64,000 nt of DNA from Paenibacillus_L residui (GCF_042677205.1 NZ_JBHTIU010000039.1:62001-126000); one strand, 5' to 3'. Counted from the first letter of the stretch, positions 51,539 to 60,495 are shown. Program-made: numbers and translations. Notes: generated from the sequence alone by a model not told the origin.

Positions 51539-51958
51539 TTAATCTTCCTCGTGCAGAGGTTGGGGATTGACCGCCCATTCCGCGACCTTCTCCTTGAGCG
51601 CAGGATCCACGATACGAATCGTCAGATCGTAGAATTCGAATGGCTCCCGATCTATATTCTCCAGCTTCTCCCGATACTTTTCACTCTCGCTCAACAGCTG
51701 TCCCAAATCAATTCCCAACGAATCCGGCGGATACTTGCGCAGCTTATCGATGGCCTGCGCAAACATTTTGCGGGCTCCGTTCTTATTGCCGTTGCGAAAA
51801 TGATACAAGGCAACGGCCACCTGAAGCAGACCTTGGTACAAAAGGTTTCTGCCTTCTTCCAGCCAGAGCTCCTCAAGCACTTCGTGGCATTCGAAATAAT
51901 CTCTTTCCGTATTGAAATAGTGCAGGTAGGCCAAATATAGCGGACTGTACTCCATCAT
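51539..51958 (-). CDS. DUF309 family protein
   Basis: A 139-residue all-helical protein of family DUF309. It carries the characteristic FECHEVLEELWLEEG (about residues 21-35), then YQGLLQVAVALYHFRNGN (about 41-58). The family is widespread; its Bacillus member YpuF has no proven function. ATG 51958 follows AAAGGAGGGGAA; the upstream open frame is not used. It stands alone. Confidence 0.9.
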   Translation of the reverse strand: MMEYSPLYLAYLHYFNTERDYFECHEVLEELWLEEGRNLLYQGLLQVAVALYHFRNGNKNGARKMFAQAIDKLRKYPPDSLGIDLGQLLSESEKYREKLENIDREPFEFYDLTIRIVDPALKEKVAEWAVNPQPLHEED

Positions 51959-51967
51959 TTCCCCTCC

Positions 51968-52052
51968 TTTTTTCGAGTATTTTGCGGGGAGCCCTGCTAA
52001 AATCTCCACAAAGTGAAACATAACCTTCGTAGATATTTTGCGGGGAGCCCCG
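51968..52052. repeat. Interspersed repeat family D, copy 3 (doubled)
   Basis: TATTTTGCGGGGAGCCC occurs twice, at about 51977 and 52034, separated by CCACAAAGTG and CATAACCTTCG. It matches the copy at 30689. Confidence 0.65.
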
Positions 52053-52149
52053 GAACTTATACAATTCTATCCGGTACACTATAACCCTTCGAGCCCAAAG
52101 AATTTATATTGCCTTATCCTGCAGACGTTTGACTAATGACCGCTTGCCT

Positions 52150-52290
52150 CTTCTATTGCCGACGATCTACCTTGAAAATCCGTCTGTTTCCCATTTTCTG
52201 CTGGAGCTGTGCAAACGGAATGGCGCGTCTAAATGGATTTTGTACAGGCAAATTCAATCGATTTGCAAAAACCAACCAAACTTACTGGAA
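52150..52290 (-). repeat. Interspersed repeat family B, inverted copy
   Basis: Its sequence ATCTACCTTGAAAATCCGTC, TTTCTGCTGGAGCTGTGC, AAACGGAATGGCGCGTCTAA is the reverse complement of modules at 33400-33490 with few changes. Confidence 0.65.
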
Positions 52291-52296
52291 AAAGAA

Positions 52297-52335
52297 CCCC
52301 CTGTAATCCGGCGCCAACAGACAGATAACAGGGGG
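52297..52335 (-). terminator. Terminator of the pyrD-relQ operon
   Basis: CCCCCTGTAATC at 52297-52308 pairs with GATAACAGGGGG at 52324-52335 with one mismatch. On the minus strand a T-rich stretch (GTTCTTTTTCC) follows. It lies 8 bases beyond the stop. Confidence 0.8.
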
Positions 52336-52343
52336 TAAATGAC

Positions 52344-53150
52344 TTATTTGCGATCAAGCTCTTTTTTAGCCCTTGCAATCGCTTCCTCTATGGATAAGGA
52401 TAGCTTTTTCAAGCTCCATATATCTTCCGCTTCCCATAGTTCGTTGAACTTGAGCTGGAATTGGACCGCTTCGCGGACCCTCCGGTAAAAATACAGCTGC
52501 TGAATATCGTTCAACACCTTGGAAACCAGTACCGACTTATCTTCGAACAGCATCTGCGATTCCATAATTTCGTCGCGAATGCTGGACATTTCCTGATCCA
52601 ACAGGTAGGCCGCCTCCGCCGCCTTGCTCAAACGGCGGGTCACATCCTCCGGCAGCGCCCCTTTATATTTATAATTCAATGAATGTTCTATTGTGGCCCA
52701 GAAATTCATGGCTAGGGTTCGAATCTGAATTTCTGCCAGAACGATTTTCATCCCCAGTGCGGACTGTACAGGATATTCCACGATAATATGATAGCTCCGG
52801 TAGCCGCTGGCTTTTTTGTAGGTGATATAATCCTTGCAGTAGACAACCTTCATATCCTGACGCTGACGGATCAATTCCGTCAGTCTCTGAATGTCTTCCA
52901 CAAACTGGCACATTATTCGAATGCCTGCTATGTCTTCGATCCCTGTTTCGATATCGTCCATGGAGACATTCAGCTTTTTCGCTTTCTCCAATATACTGGA
53001 GATTCGTTTAACCCTTCCAGTAACAAATTCAATGGGGGAATATTCTTCGCGACTTTTCAATTCCGAACGAAGCGTCTTAAATTTCACTTTCAGCTCTTCA
53101 ACGGCTTGTTCGTAAGGAAGAAGAAACTTACTCCAATCTCTTCCATCCAT
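52344..53150 (-). CDS. relQ: Small alarmone (p)ppGpp synthetase, RelQ/YjbM-like
   Basis: A 268-residue protein with only the RelA/SpoT synthetase domain, without hydrolase, TGS or ACT: a small alarmone synthetase making (p)ppGpp. Motifs: FVTGRVKRISSILEKAKK (about 43-60), IEDIAGIRIMCQF (about 71-83), GYRSYHIIVE (about 116-125) and AEIQIRTLAMNFWATIEH (about 139-156). It is longer than Bacillus SasB (211 residues), with a C-terminal coiled-coil-like tail. It lies 21 bases downstream of pyrD, so nucleotide synthesis and alarmone formation are co-transcribed. GAGGAGGG precedes the ATG. Confidence 0.88.
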   Translation of the reverse strand: MDGRDWSKFLLPYEQAVEELKVKFKTLRSELKSREEYSPIEFVTGRVKRISSILEKAKKLNVSMDDIETGIEDIAGIRIMCQFVEDIQRLTELIRQRQDMKVVYCKDYITYKKASGYRSYHIIVEYPVQSALGMKIVLAEIQIRTLAMNFWATIEHSLNYKYKGALPEDVTRRLSKAAEAAYLLDQEMSSIRDEIMESQMLFEDKSVLVSKVLNDIQQLYFYRRVREAVQFQLKFNELWEAEDIWSLKKLSLSIEEAIARAKKELDRK

Positions 53151-53171
53151 TGCATTCCCTCCTCTCGCCGT

Positions 53172-54269
53172 CTATTCCGGTACGTCCGCACCGACAGCTT
53201 CGGATATATGGGACCATCCGTCTCTTTCCAGCAGCTCCAACAAACCGGCATTTAATCGTTTGATCAGTGCGGGGCCTTCGTAGATTAAGGCGGTATACAC
53301 TTCGACCAGATTAGCCCCTGCGCGGATTTTGTCATAAGCGTCCTGCGCTGTGAAAATACCTCCGCATCCGATAATCGGGATGCGGCCGCGGGTCAGGCGG
53401 TAAATGCCGCGAATGACCTCGGTGGAACGATCCGTCAGCGGCTTGCCGCTTAATCCTCCGGTTTCGGAAGCATTCCGATGAACCAGACCATCCCTGCGAA
53501 TCGTCGTGTTCGTGGCAATAATTCCGGATACCGGGCTGGCCAGGATCGTATCCATAATATACTCCAAATCTTCCCCGGAAATGTCCGGAGCGATTTTTAC
53601 AAGCACCGGCTTCTTCTGAGCACCGGATTGAGTTTGCTGATCCCGTTCTTCCATTACCGCTTCCAAAAGCTTTCGTAAATCGTCGCCATGCTGCAGCTTT
53701 CGCAGATCGGGCGTGTTAGGCGAACTGATATTAACCACAAAAAAATCCCCGTAGGGGTAGAGCTTGCGCAAACATTCGCGATAGTCCCGTTCCGCCTCTT
53801 CATTGGGGGTTATTTTGTTCTTGCCGATATTCACCGCCACCGGAATGGTTCGTTGGCCGGTTCGGCGCAAATTCTCCGCCATCTGATCGGCTCCAACATT
53901 ATTAAACCCCATTCGATTAATCAATGCAAGGTCCTCCGGAAGCCGGAACAACCGCGGACGGTCATTCCCCGGCTGAGGCTTCGGAGTTACCGTACCGACC
54001 TCCATAAATCCGAAGCCGATCGATGAGAAACCGGGAACGGCCTGCCCGTTCTTATCCAATCCGGCGGCCAGTCCGACCGGATTAGGGAACTCCAGATCCC
54101 ATAGCTTGACATTCAGCTTAGGTGAGGGAGGGGTTCCATATATCGTCTTCATCCAGGAAGTCATTCCCGGGATACGCGAAACCTTGTCCAGTCCGTTAAC
54201 AACAAGATGGTGAGCCTTCTCCGCATCCATCCGGAAAAAGATCGGTTTGCCTATAGATCGGTACAGCAT
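53172..54269 (-). CDS. pyrD: Dihydroorotate dehydrogenase (quinone), class 2
   Basis: PyrD oxidises dihydroorotate to orotate in pyrimidine synthesis. The 365-residue length and the N-terminal helical part (about 1-45) fit the membrane-associated, quinone-linked class 2, not the Bacillus class 1B with a PyrK partner. Motifs: NPVGLAAGLDKNG (about 53-65), FGFMEVGTVTP (about 74), NISSPNTPDLR (about 165-175; catalytic Ser), LVKIAPD (about 213) and IIGCGGI (about 300). ATG 54269 follows GGAG; the longer open frame upstream has no good site. First gene of the operon with relQ. Confidence 0.93.
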   Translation of the reverse strand: MLYRSIGKPIFFRMDAEKAHHLVVNGLDKVSRIPGMTSWMKTIYGTPPSPKLNVKLWDLEFPNPVGLAAGLDKNGQAVPGFSSIGFGFMEVGTVTPKPQPGNDRPRLFRLPEDLALINRMGFNNVGADQMAENLRRTGQRTIPVAVNIGKNKITPNEEAERDYRECLRKLYPYGDFFVVNISSPNTPDLRKLQHGDDLRKLLEAVMEERDQQTQSGAQKKPVLVKIAPDISGEDLEYIMDTILASPVSGIIATNTTIRRDGLVHRNASETGGLSGKPLTDRSTEVIRGIYRLTRGRIPIIGCGGIFTAQDAYDKIRAGANLVEVYTALIYEGPALIKRLNAGLLELLERDGWSHISEAVGADVPE

Positions 54270-54533
54270 ATCAACAACTCCGTTCGCTAATAGTCCCAAC
54301 GAACAGTTTACCTCCTTGCGAAAAAAAAAGAAAGATGCAACTTGACCCGATCCTCCGCAAGGAAGCGGACCATCCCCATCCGGCGCCGCAAGATGCCGCG
54401 AAATAGCCAATACATGCGGCATTCGCGGGCCGGGGGAATTCTCTTCTCTCTCAAATGCATATGAGGACGCTGTCAAACCGGAAAGATTGTGATAGAATAT
54501 AGGCAGTATAGAAAGAAAGGTTGCTGGGAAGCG

Positions 54534-54668
54534 ATGAAAAGAAAGCCAATGCCTTACTCGCAGCGCAAAACGAAAGAAGAAGTTAACAAAAAGGCGATTA
54601 TTTGGGCAGGCGGTATTTTTGCCGCGATCGTTATTTTGATGGCTGTGCTGCTGATCGTAAACAGCTAG
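54534..54668 (+). CDS. Small single-span membrane protein, 44 aa
   Basis: ATG 54534 follows GGGAAGCG. The product is 44 residues: a basic N-terminus (KRKPMPYSQRKTK) and one hydrophobic helix (AIIWAGGIFAAIVILMAVLLIV). An upstream TAGAAT (about 54493) may be its -10 box. It ends 49 bases before the L,D-transpeptidase stop, convergent. Short basic-plus-TM proteins of this kind are common in Paenibacillus; no function is known. Confidence 0.6.
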   Translation: MKRKPMPYSQRKTKEEVNKKAIIWAGGIFAAIVILMAVLLIVNS

Positions 54669-54716
54669 AGAAGCCCGGTATTTTTCTATTTCATTGTAGA
54701 GGGGACAGACCAACGG

Positions 54717-56207
54717 CTAGTTCAACCATTCGTAGACTTTGCCGGGATTGGTTTCATTGTCCCCTACCGGCAGTTCCATCTTGACAGCCCCTCTGACAAC
54801 TTGCTCAGGAAGCCCTTCCGACACGATGGATACCTTCGTTCCCATCGGCACCATCCCGTACAATTCCTTCACATCCTCATCCAGCATCCGCACACAGCCG
54901 AGCGAGCGGTCTTCACCAATACTGGACGGCTGATTAGTGCCGTGGATTGCATATAGCGTATCGGACAAGGTCATTCCCCTGCTCCCGAATTCACCGTTCT
55001 TCTTACCCTTGGGGTCCACCACTTTCTCACTGATATAAAATTCACCTTCCGGAGTGCGGTCACCGCCAAGACCTACCGGATAATTGCGAATGATAGTGTT
55101 TCCACTCACGAGAGCCAAACGATGATTGCTCTTATCTACAATAATTTCCAAAGGAGCCTGCGGCGATACTCCCTCTTCTACGTCATTTTCACCGGATTCA
55201 CCGGAAGTAAGGGGGGCATTTCCGGACGGAAACAGCTTGTCCCTGTATTCTGCAAAAGCCGCCTCCATTCTCTTACTCATATTGGATAATAAATTGGCGG
55301 GATAATCCCCGGTCAGATCGGCCGCTTCTTCCGGCGGCTTGCCATAAAGAGACTGATAAGCGACGATTGCAGATTGCAGCACCAGCATTTCCTCTCTCTC
55401 TTTCATCCAACGCAGCAATTGGCTATGCGCGGCTGCGGATTCGACCGGCTCGCATTGACATAGCTCTGGATCATACACTTCCAGCTCGTATTTGCCGGCG
55501 GTTCCGGACGGACGCACCCCCGCAATCACTCTGGCTTCCTCTCCCCACAATGTCCACGGGCCTGCCCTGCCCAGCTCCCCCCATACGGTTTCTTGATTAT
55601 AAATCCGGATAGGAAGCCGGCCGTTCTCCCGACCGGATTCAGACTTCCCAAGCTCTTCATCCGCCTGCAGAATTACCCGTGGAAGCCGGTCCGCTTCATC
55701 CTCCTCTTCCGGCTTATCTCCTTCCGAATTCAAATCTGCGGCTTTCGCCTCAGCACCTTCCGTCTCCCCCTGCTTCTCCTGGACGAACAAATCCCCATCC
55801 AGAGAAGAGGGCAGCAGAAGAAGCAGCAGCAACAGCAGAAGCCCTGCCGTAATGCGCTTAAGCTTCCTGTTGGCTTGATCTCCTTCATTCTGCACCTCAT
55901 CCGTGGCATGGGATTGGATGGCTTTCTTTTCGAAGGCCTCGTAGATTTCCTCCGCTCTGAAATAGCAATAGCGGGCTTTGGCCGCCTTGCCTTGACTCTC
56001 GTATTCTTTGCCGAGCAAATACCATGCCATTTTGCTCGATGGATGCTGCGTTATGTATTGTTTAAGATATTGGGGAGTGTCCTCATCCACATAATCCGAA
56101 GGACCCTTGCCATCCTCGCCTTCCGGGGGCTGCCCGGACGCCTTCTCCGCAGGTTGTGCTGGTCGATGGGGCCGGCCGGGCTTGTATCCATCGGCACCGT
56201 TCTTCAT
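54717..56207 (-). CDS. Membrane-anchored L,D-transpeptidase (YkuD family)
   Basis: A 496-residue protein. The N-terminal 110 residues are cytoplasmic, with a short TPR-like helix pair (SSKMAWYLLGKEYESQGK, about 57-74). One membrane span at about 121-133 contains a run of ten Leu. An extended acidic linker (about 135-300) leads to a YkuD domain (about 350-460) with the catalytic Cys in SLGCVRM near 438 and HGTNQPSSIG upstream of it. It cross-links peptidoglycan by 3-3 bonds or attaches polymers. AAAGGAGG precedes the ATG. Single gene. Confidence 0.9.
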   Translation of the reverse strand: MKNGADGYKPGRPHRPAQPAEKASGQPPEGEDGKGPSDYVDEDTPQYLKQYITQHPSSKMAWYLLGKEYESQGKAAKARYCYFRAEEIYEAFEKKAIQSHATDEVQNEGDQANRKLKRITAGLLLLLLLLLLPSSLDGDLFVQEKQGETEGAEAKAADLNSEGDKPEEEDEADRLPRVILQADEELGKSESGRENGRLPIRIYNQETVWGELGRAGPWTLWGEEARVIAGVRPSGTAGKYELEVYDPELCQCEPVESAAAHSQLLRWMKEREEMLVLQSAIVAYQSLYGKPPEEAADLTGDYPANLLSNMSKRMEAAFAEYRDKLFPSGNAPLTSGESGENDVEEGVSPQAPLEIIVDKSNHRLALVSGNTIIRNYPVGLGGDRTPEGEFYISEKVVDPKGKKNGEFGSRGMTLSDTLYAIHGTNQPSSIGEDRSLGCVRMLDEDVKELYGMVPMGTKVSIVSEGLPEQVVRGAVKMELPVGDNETNPGKVYEWLN

Positions 56208-56401
56208 AACATTAAGCCTCCTTTGCCAATGTGTTTCTCAACAATCCGGTTGCAAGGCCTTCCCAGCCGTCATGTTATAAATGATGGCCAGCGAGCGGAC
56301 TGTCGCAAAATCCTCTACCCGTTATATCGGCAAATCTGTGCCGCAATGTAAATTACAATAAACCGATAATTGATACTCTTGAAGCATTATAGAAATAAAA
56401 A

Positions 56402-56423
56402 GCCGCCCCATTTTAGAGGCGGC
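56402..56423 (-). terminator. Terminator of the ferredoxin gene
   Basis: GCCGCC at 56402-56407 pairs with GGCGGC at 56418-56423. On the minus strand it is followed by TTTTTATTTC, 21 bases after the stop. Confidence 0.8.
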
Positions 56424-56443
56424 CAAGAAAGCCAAGAGGCAAA

Positions 56444-56680
56444 TTACATATCAAAGGGCTCATCCGCAACTTTAATCGAATCGGTCGGACAGCCGTCCTG
56501 AGCATCCTGAAGATCATCGAACAGGTGCTCGGGGATTTCTTTAATCCCTCTGTTCTGATCATCATCATAGATGACTTCGGCAAGTCCCTCGTCATCGTAA
56601 TCATAGATGTCTGGGGCAGTCGCTCCACATGCACCGCATGCAATGCATGTTTCTTTGTCCACCCAACTGTACTTACCCAT
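56444..56680 (-). CDS. fer: Ferredoxin, [4Fe-4S] type
   Basis: A 78-residue electron carrier, close to the Bacillus Fer. Cys residues CIACGAC near 12-18 and a distant CP (GCPTDSI, near 63) ligate one [4Fe-4S] cluster, and the rest is acidic (YDYDDEGLAEVIYDDDQ), as expected for docking to reductases. ATG 56680 with AAGGAGGAA is used; the upstream open frame adds residues unlike any ferredoxin. Single gene. Confidence 0.92.
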   Translation of the reverse strand: MGKYSWVDKETCIACGACGATAPDIYDYDDEGLAEVIYDDDQNRGIKEIPEHLFDDLQDAQDGCPTDSIKVADEPFDM

Positions 56681-56907
56681 TGCCAGTGATTCCTCCTTAG
56701 GACTCAATCCGAATATTTCTTGATCTTGGTTAGTTATTCGATGAAATGGTTGTACGCTTCTTTCCGGGTACGGACTAATGTCCGGGCCGCTATTCTCAAT
56801 ACCCGCCGCTGTCGGGTTCCCGGTCTTCTTCCCGCTCAAATCACTATACTATTAAAGCTAAACTGATTGAATGTTCTCCGCTATCTTCATTGAAGTACGG
56901 ATTAGTG

Positions 56908-58197
56908 TCATCCTTCGTCATCTGCGCTGCGCAAAAAATCGGTTTGCAGAGAAGTCCCCCGAATTTTATGATTGCGTATCAGCGAAGACGGATCCTCTCC
57001 AATCATTCCTGCCGTCAGCAGGGAGCTTTCCCCGAATTTATCCCGGATTTGGTCCATCGCTTCGTTCAGCTTGTCCTTCTTACACGATTGCTCCAATTCG
57101 AACAGATCAAGCTGGATCGCCGCCTCCGCTTTGGGCTGCAGGTTCTGCAGCGTAATGCCCAATAAGCGGACGGGCTTGCCCGTTTCCCAATTGAGCTGAA
57201 ATAACCGGCAGGCTTCCTTGTAAATAAGGTCCGTATGCTCCGTAGGCTGATTTAAGGTCGTCGATCGCGTTATCGTCTTCATGTCCGGGTCGCGAATCGT
57301 AATCTGGACGGTAGTGCAGACCAGCTTCTGCCTCCGCATTCTTCTGGCGGTCTGATCGGCCAGATTGAGGAATACGCGACGGATATCCTCCGGATCGGTA
57401 AAGTTATACGGCAGTGTGGTCGTATGTCCGATCGATTTGTTCGGTTCTTTCTCCGCCTTGACCGGCGAGTCATCCAAGCCGTTGGCTGACTGCTTGAGCC
57501 ATTGGCCGTAGACTCCGAACTGCCTGACCAGAATCTGTTCGTCGGCGGCGGCAAGCTCACCGATCGTGCGGATATTCAGCTTAAGAAGCTTGGAAGCCGT
57601 TTTGGAGCCGATCCCGTACAGCTCTTTGCAGGGCCTGCTCCAAAGCAGCTTAGGCACATCTCTCAAGCGGAGCACCGATATCCCGTTAGGCTTCTTCATA
57701 TCCGAAGCCATCTTGGCCAACAGCTTATTGGGAGCTACACCGATAGAGCAAGGGAGCGACAGCTCCATACGGATTCTCTGCTGAATCTCCCGGGCGATTT
57801 CCAGCGGCGTGCCGAACTGGCTCGAACCGGTAATATCTACGAAGCATTCGTCAATAGACATCGTTTCGACTAACGGAGAATATTGGTACACCAACTGGAT
57901 GAACTTCCGGGAAAAATCCCTGTACAGCTCGAAGTCCGGACGGATAAGAAGAAGGTCCGGGCACAGCCTGAGAGCCTGGCCAACCAGCATCCCGGTGCGG
58001 ATTCCTCGTGCTCTGGCTGCGTAAGAGGACGTGACGATGATGCCTTTGCGCAGCTCGACGCTGCCGGCTACCGCGATCGGCTTGCCGGCATAGAGGTCGG
58101 GCTCTGACGCTTCGTGAACGGAGCAATAGAAGGCATTCATATCAATATGCAGAATGACCCTTCCATTGCGCGGATAATAGTCACTGGCCTTCTTCAT
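56908..58197 (-). CDS. dinB: DNA polymerase IV (Y-family)
   Basis: An error-prone translesion polymerase. Motifs: the metal Asp in HIDMNAFYCSVH (about 16-27), the second pair SIDECFVDIT (about 112-121), GIAPN-like CSIGVAPNKLLAKMASD (about 149-165), the HhH LYGIGSKTASKLL and the little-finger part around NKSIGHTTTLPY. Length about 429 residues. ATG 58197 lies inside the end of queF (16 bases overlap), so the two are translationally linked. No LexA box is obvious upstream. The C-terminal part ends with a polar tail without a clear clamp motif beyond QLDLF (near 365). Confidence 0.92.
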   Translation of the reverse strand: MKKASDYYPRNGRVILHIDMNAFYCSVHEASEPDLYAGKPIAVAGSVELRKGIIVTSSYAARARGIRTGMLVGQALRLCPDLLLIRPDFELYRDFSRKFIQLVYQYSPLVETMSIDECFVDITGSSQFGTPLEIAREIQQRIRMELSLPCSIGVAPNKLLAKMASDMKKPNGISVLRLRDVPKLLWSRPCKELYGIGSKTASKLLKLNIRTIGELAAADEQILVRQFGVYGQWLKQSANGLDDSPVKAEKEPNKSIGHTTTLPYNFTDPEDIRRVFLNLADQTARRMRRQKLVCTTVQITIRDPDMKTITRSTTLNQPTEHTDLIYKEACRLFQLNWETGKPVRLLGITLQNLQPKAEAAIQLDLFELEQSCKKDKLNEAMDQIRDKFGESSLLTAGMIGEDPSSLIRNHKIRGTSLQTDFLRSADDEG

Positions 58198-58540
58198 ACT
58201 CGGCGCGAACCGTGGTATATATTCCGCCCCGCACATTGAATTTGCCGGTAACCTGAAGCTTGCGCGGCTTAATAAAATCCACGAAGTCTTTCAGTATTGC
58301 ATTCGTGACATCCTCATGAAAATGCCCCTCGTCACGGAAGCTCCATAAATACAGCTTCAATGACTTCAATTCAACGATATAAGGACCGGGAATATATTTA
58401 AAAGTAATGGTCGCAAAATCCGGCTGGCCGGTAACGGGACATAATGCCGTAAATTCCGGGCATTCGATCTCAACCTCGTATTCGCGGTCAGGATGTGGAT
58501 TGGGAACCGGTTCTAAAGTTCTCGTCGGTCTTGTAGACAT
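58181..58540 (-). CDS. queF: NADPH-dependent 7-cyano-7-deazaguanine reductase
   Basis: QueF reduces preQ0 to preQ1, the last step before tRNA insertion. The 119-residue protein has the catalytic Cys in CPVTGQPDFA (about 34-43) and the substrate/NADPH segment ELKSLKLYLWSFRDEGHFHE (about 56-75). It is shorter than Bacillus QueF (165 residues) and matches the compact class. AGGGAGG precedes the ATG. It lies 19 kb from queDEC and overlaps dinB. Confidence 0.95.
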   Translation of the reverse strand: MSTRPTRTLEPVPNPHPDREYEVEIECPEFTALCPVTGQPDFATITFKYIPGPYIVELKSLKLYLWSFRDEGHFHEDVTNAILKDFVDFIKPRKLQVTGKFNVRGGIYTTVRAEYEEGQ

Positions 58541-58871
58541 GGTGCAGCACCTCCCTAATTTATTTTAACCATTATCAGCATACAACCAGTCGGTTCGGCG
58601 GTCAAGCTTCCGGTCCCGATGCCGCTGCAATCCTTCTTGTTATTGCTTAAAGAGGAGAAAAATCCCTGTGCGTACCTCCACAGGATGACCGGCTGAGAGG
58701 AGGTTGTCTGCAGAGGTTCGAATTTCCGATCATCACATCATCACTGCTTCTGCCGAGCCCAAACTTTGTTTCTGAATTATAAAGAGAAAGCCACTGTTTT
58801 CATACGGGACTAGATGTTATAATTAAGTGATAAAAGATTCGACTGGAATCGGAAATTCTGAGGGGGCGGAC
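58541..58871. other. Divergent leader region queF / cimA (331 bp)
   Basis: No gene is supported. CCTGTG/CACAGG near 58674-58694 forms a small hairpin in front of a CTGAGAGGAGG stretch; I checked for a TPP riboswitch and find only the CTGAGA motif, without the other conserved parts. TATAAT at 58818-58823 is the likely -10 of cimA, with a poor -35 box. Confidence 0.45.
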
Positions 58872-60488
58872 ATGTCTAATCAAATTTTTGTCTTCGATAC
58901 AACATTGCGGGATGGAACCCAGGGAGAAGGAATCAGTCTATCGGCTGAGGATAAATTCAAGATCGCGCTGCGTCTTAACGCTTTGGGCGTTCATTATATT
59001 GAGGGAGGCAATCCCGGCAGCAACAGCAAGGACATCGAGTTTTTCCAGAGGGTCAAGCAGCATAACTTCAATGCGAAGATCGTAGCCTTCGGCAGCACCC
59101 GCCGGAAGCATTCGGTAGCCGAACATGATGCGAGCCTGAACCGGATCGTCGATTCCGGAGTCCGGGTCTCTTCTCTTGTGGGCAAGGCATGGGATTTTCA
59201 TGTAACAACGGCCTTGCAGACGACTCTGGAAGAAAATCTGGCGATGGTATTCGATTCGATATCCTATCTGAAGCAGAAGGGCCTGGAGGTTTCCTTCGAC
59301 GCAGAGCATTTCTTCGACGGTTACAAGCATAACCCGGAGTACGCCATAGCCGTACTGGAGAAAGCACAGGAAGCGGGAGCGGACTGGCTGGTCATGTGTG
59401 ATACGAATGGGGGTACACTGCCCGGGGAAATTTTCGAAATCGTATCCAATGTGAAGAGCCGGATGAAGACCCCGCTCGGCATTCATACCCATAACGATTG
59501 TGAGCTGGCTGCAGCCAATACTCTCGCAGCCGTACAGGCTGGGGCGGTTCAGGTTCAGGGAACGATTAACGGCTACGGGGAACGGTGCGGCAATGCGAAC
59601 CTGTGCTCCATCATCCCGAACCTTCAGTTGAAGCTGAACTACCGCTGTATTTCGGATAACCAGCTTCAGCAGCTAACCAGTGTGGCTCGTTACGTGAGCG
59701 AAATCGCCAACGTGAACATGCCCGTTAACCAACCGTATGTGGGAACTGCCGCTTTCGCACATAAAGGCGGAATTCACGTCTCGGCCATTCTGAAGGACCC
59801 GAAGACTTACGAGCATATTGAGCCTGAGCTGGTCGGAAACAAGCAGCGCGTGCTCGTATCCGAGCTGGCCGGTCAGAGCAATTTGCTGTTTAAAGCCCAG
59901 GAGCTTCACCTGGACATCGACCAAGATCCCGAGAAGACCAAGCTTGCGATTGAAAGGGTTAAACAGCTGGAGCACCAAGGCTATCAATTCGAGGGAGCGG
60001 ATGCTTCTCTGGAGCTGCTGCTCCGTCAAGAATTCGGTGAATTGGAGGAAATTTTCACGTTGGATTCCTTCAAGATCCTGGTCGAGAAGAATGCCAATCA
60101 CAAGGTGGCATCGGAAGCGATCGTCAAGCTGAATATGCACGGCAACACCGTCTATATGGCCGCCGAAGGCAACGGCCCGGTGAACGCACTGGATAACGCA
60201 TTGCGCAAAGCTCTGGAGCAGTTCTATCCGGAAATCCGGAACATGCACCTGTCCGACTACAAAGTCCGGGTCATCAACGAGAAGGATGCGACCGCAAGCA
60301 AGGTCCGGGTGCTTATTGAATCTTCCGACGCCAACACCAAGTGGAGCACAATCGGCGTCTCCGAGAACGTCATCGAAGCGAGCTGGGATGCTCTTGTCGA
60401 TAGTATGCGCTACGCACTGATCGGCAAACAACCGCTGGAGCCTGCGAATTCCCAACCGCCGACACGGCTCGGTCTCGTTAACCACTAA
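58872..60488 (+). CDS. cimA: (R)-citramalate synthase
   Basis: CimA condenses pyruvate with acetyl-CoA to citramalate, giving a threonine-independent route to 2-oxobutyrate and isoleucine. The 538-residue protein has the N-terminal HMGL-like barrel with FDTTLRDGTQGEGIS (about 7-21), GIHTHNDCELAAANTLAA (about 200-217) with metal-binding His residues, and GYGERCGNANL (about 235). A C-terminal LeuA-type regulatory domain lies at about 380-520. The GEGIS after TLRDGTQ is typical of CimA rather than LeuA. ATG 58872 has a GAGGGGGCGG site. A repeat copy follows the stop. Confidence 0.93.
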   Translation: MSNQIFVFDTTLRDGTQGEGISLSAEDKFKIALRLNALGVHYIEGGNPGSNSKDIEFFQRVKQHNFNAKIVAFGSTRRKHSVAEHDASLNRIVDSGVRVSSLVGKAWDFHVTTALQTTLEENLAMVFDSISYLKQKGLEVSFDAEHFFDGYKHNPEYAIAVLEKAQEAGADWLVMCDTNGGTLPGEIFEIVSNVKSRMKTPLGIHTHNDCELAAANTLAAVQAGAVQVQGTINGYGERCGNANLCSIIPNLQLKLNYRCISDNQLQQLTSVARYVSEIANVNMPVNQPYVGTAAFAHKGGIHVSAILKDPKTYEHIEPELVGNKQRVLVSELAGQSNLLFKAQELHLDIDQDPEKTKLAIERVKQLEHQGYQFEGADASLELLLRQEFGELEEIFTLDSFKILVEKNANHKVASEAIVKLNMHGNTVYMAAEGNGPVNALDNALRKALEQFYPEIRNMHLSDYKVRVINEKDATASKVRVLIESSDANTKWSTIGVSENVIEASWDALVDSMRYALIGKQPLEPANSQPPTRLGLVNH

Positions 60489-60495
60489 ACTACCC

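Larger units (their letters stand above)
51959..52343. other. Repeat-containing intergenic region (385 bp)
   Basis: No gene is supported. It contains a family D copy (51968-52052), a family B copy in inverted orientation (52150-52290) and the relQ terminator. Confidence 0.6.

Noticed and set aside
58664..58735. TPP riboswitch in front of cimA
   Set aside because: A CTGAGA motif follows a small hairpin, but the other conserved TPP parts (CCTGATCTGGNTAAT-like) are absent, and cimA is not a thiamine gene.
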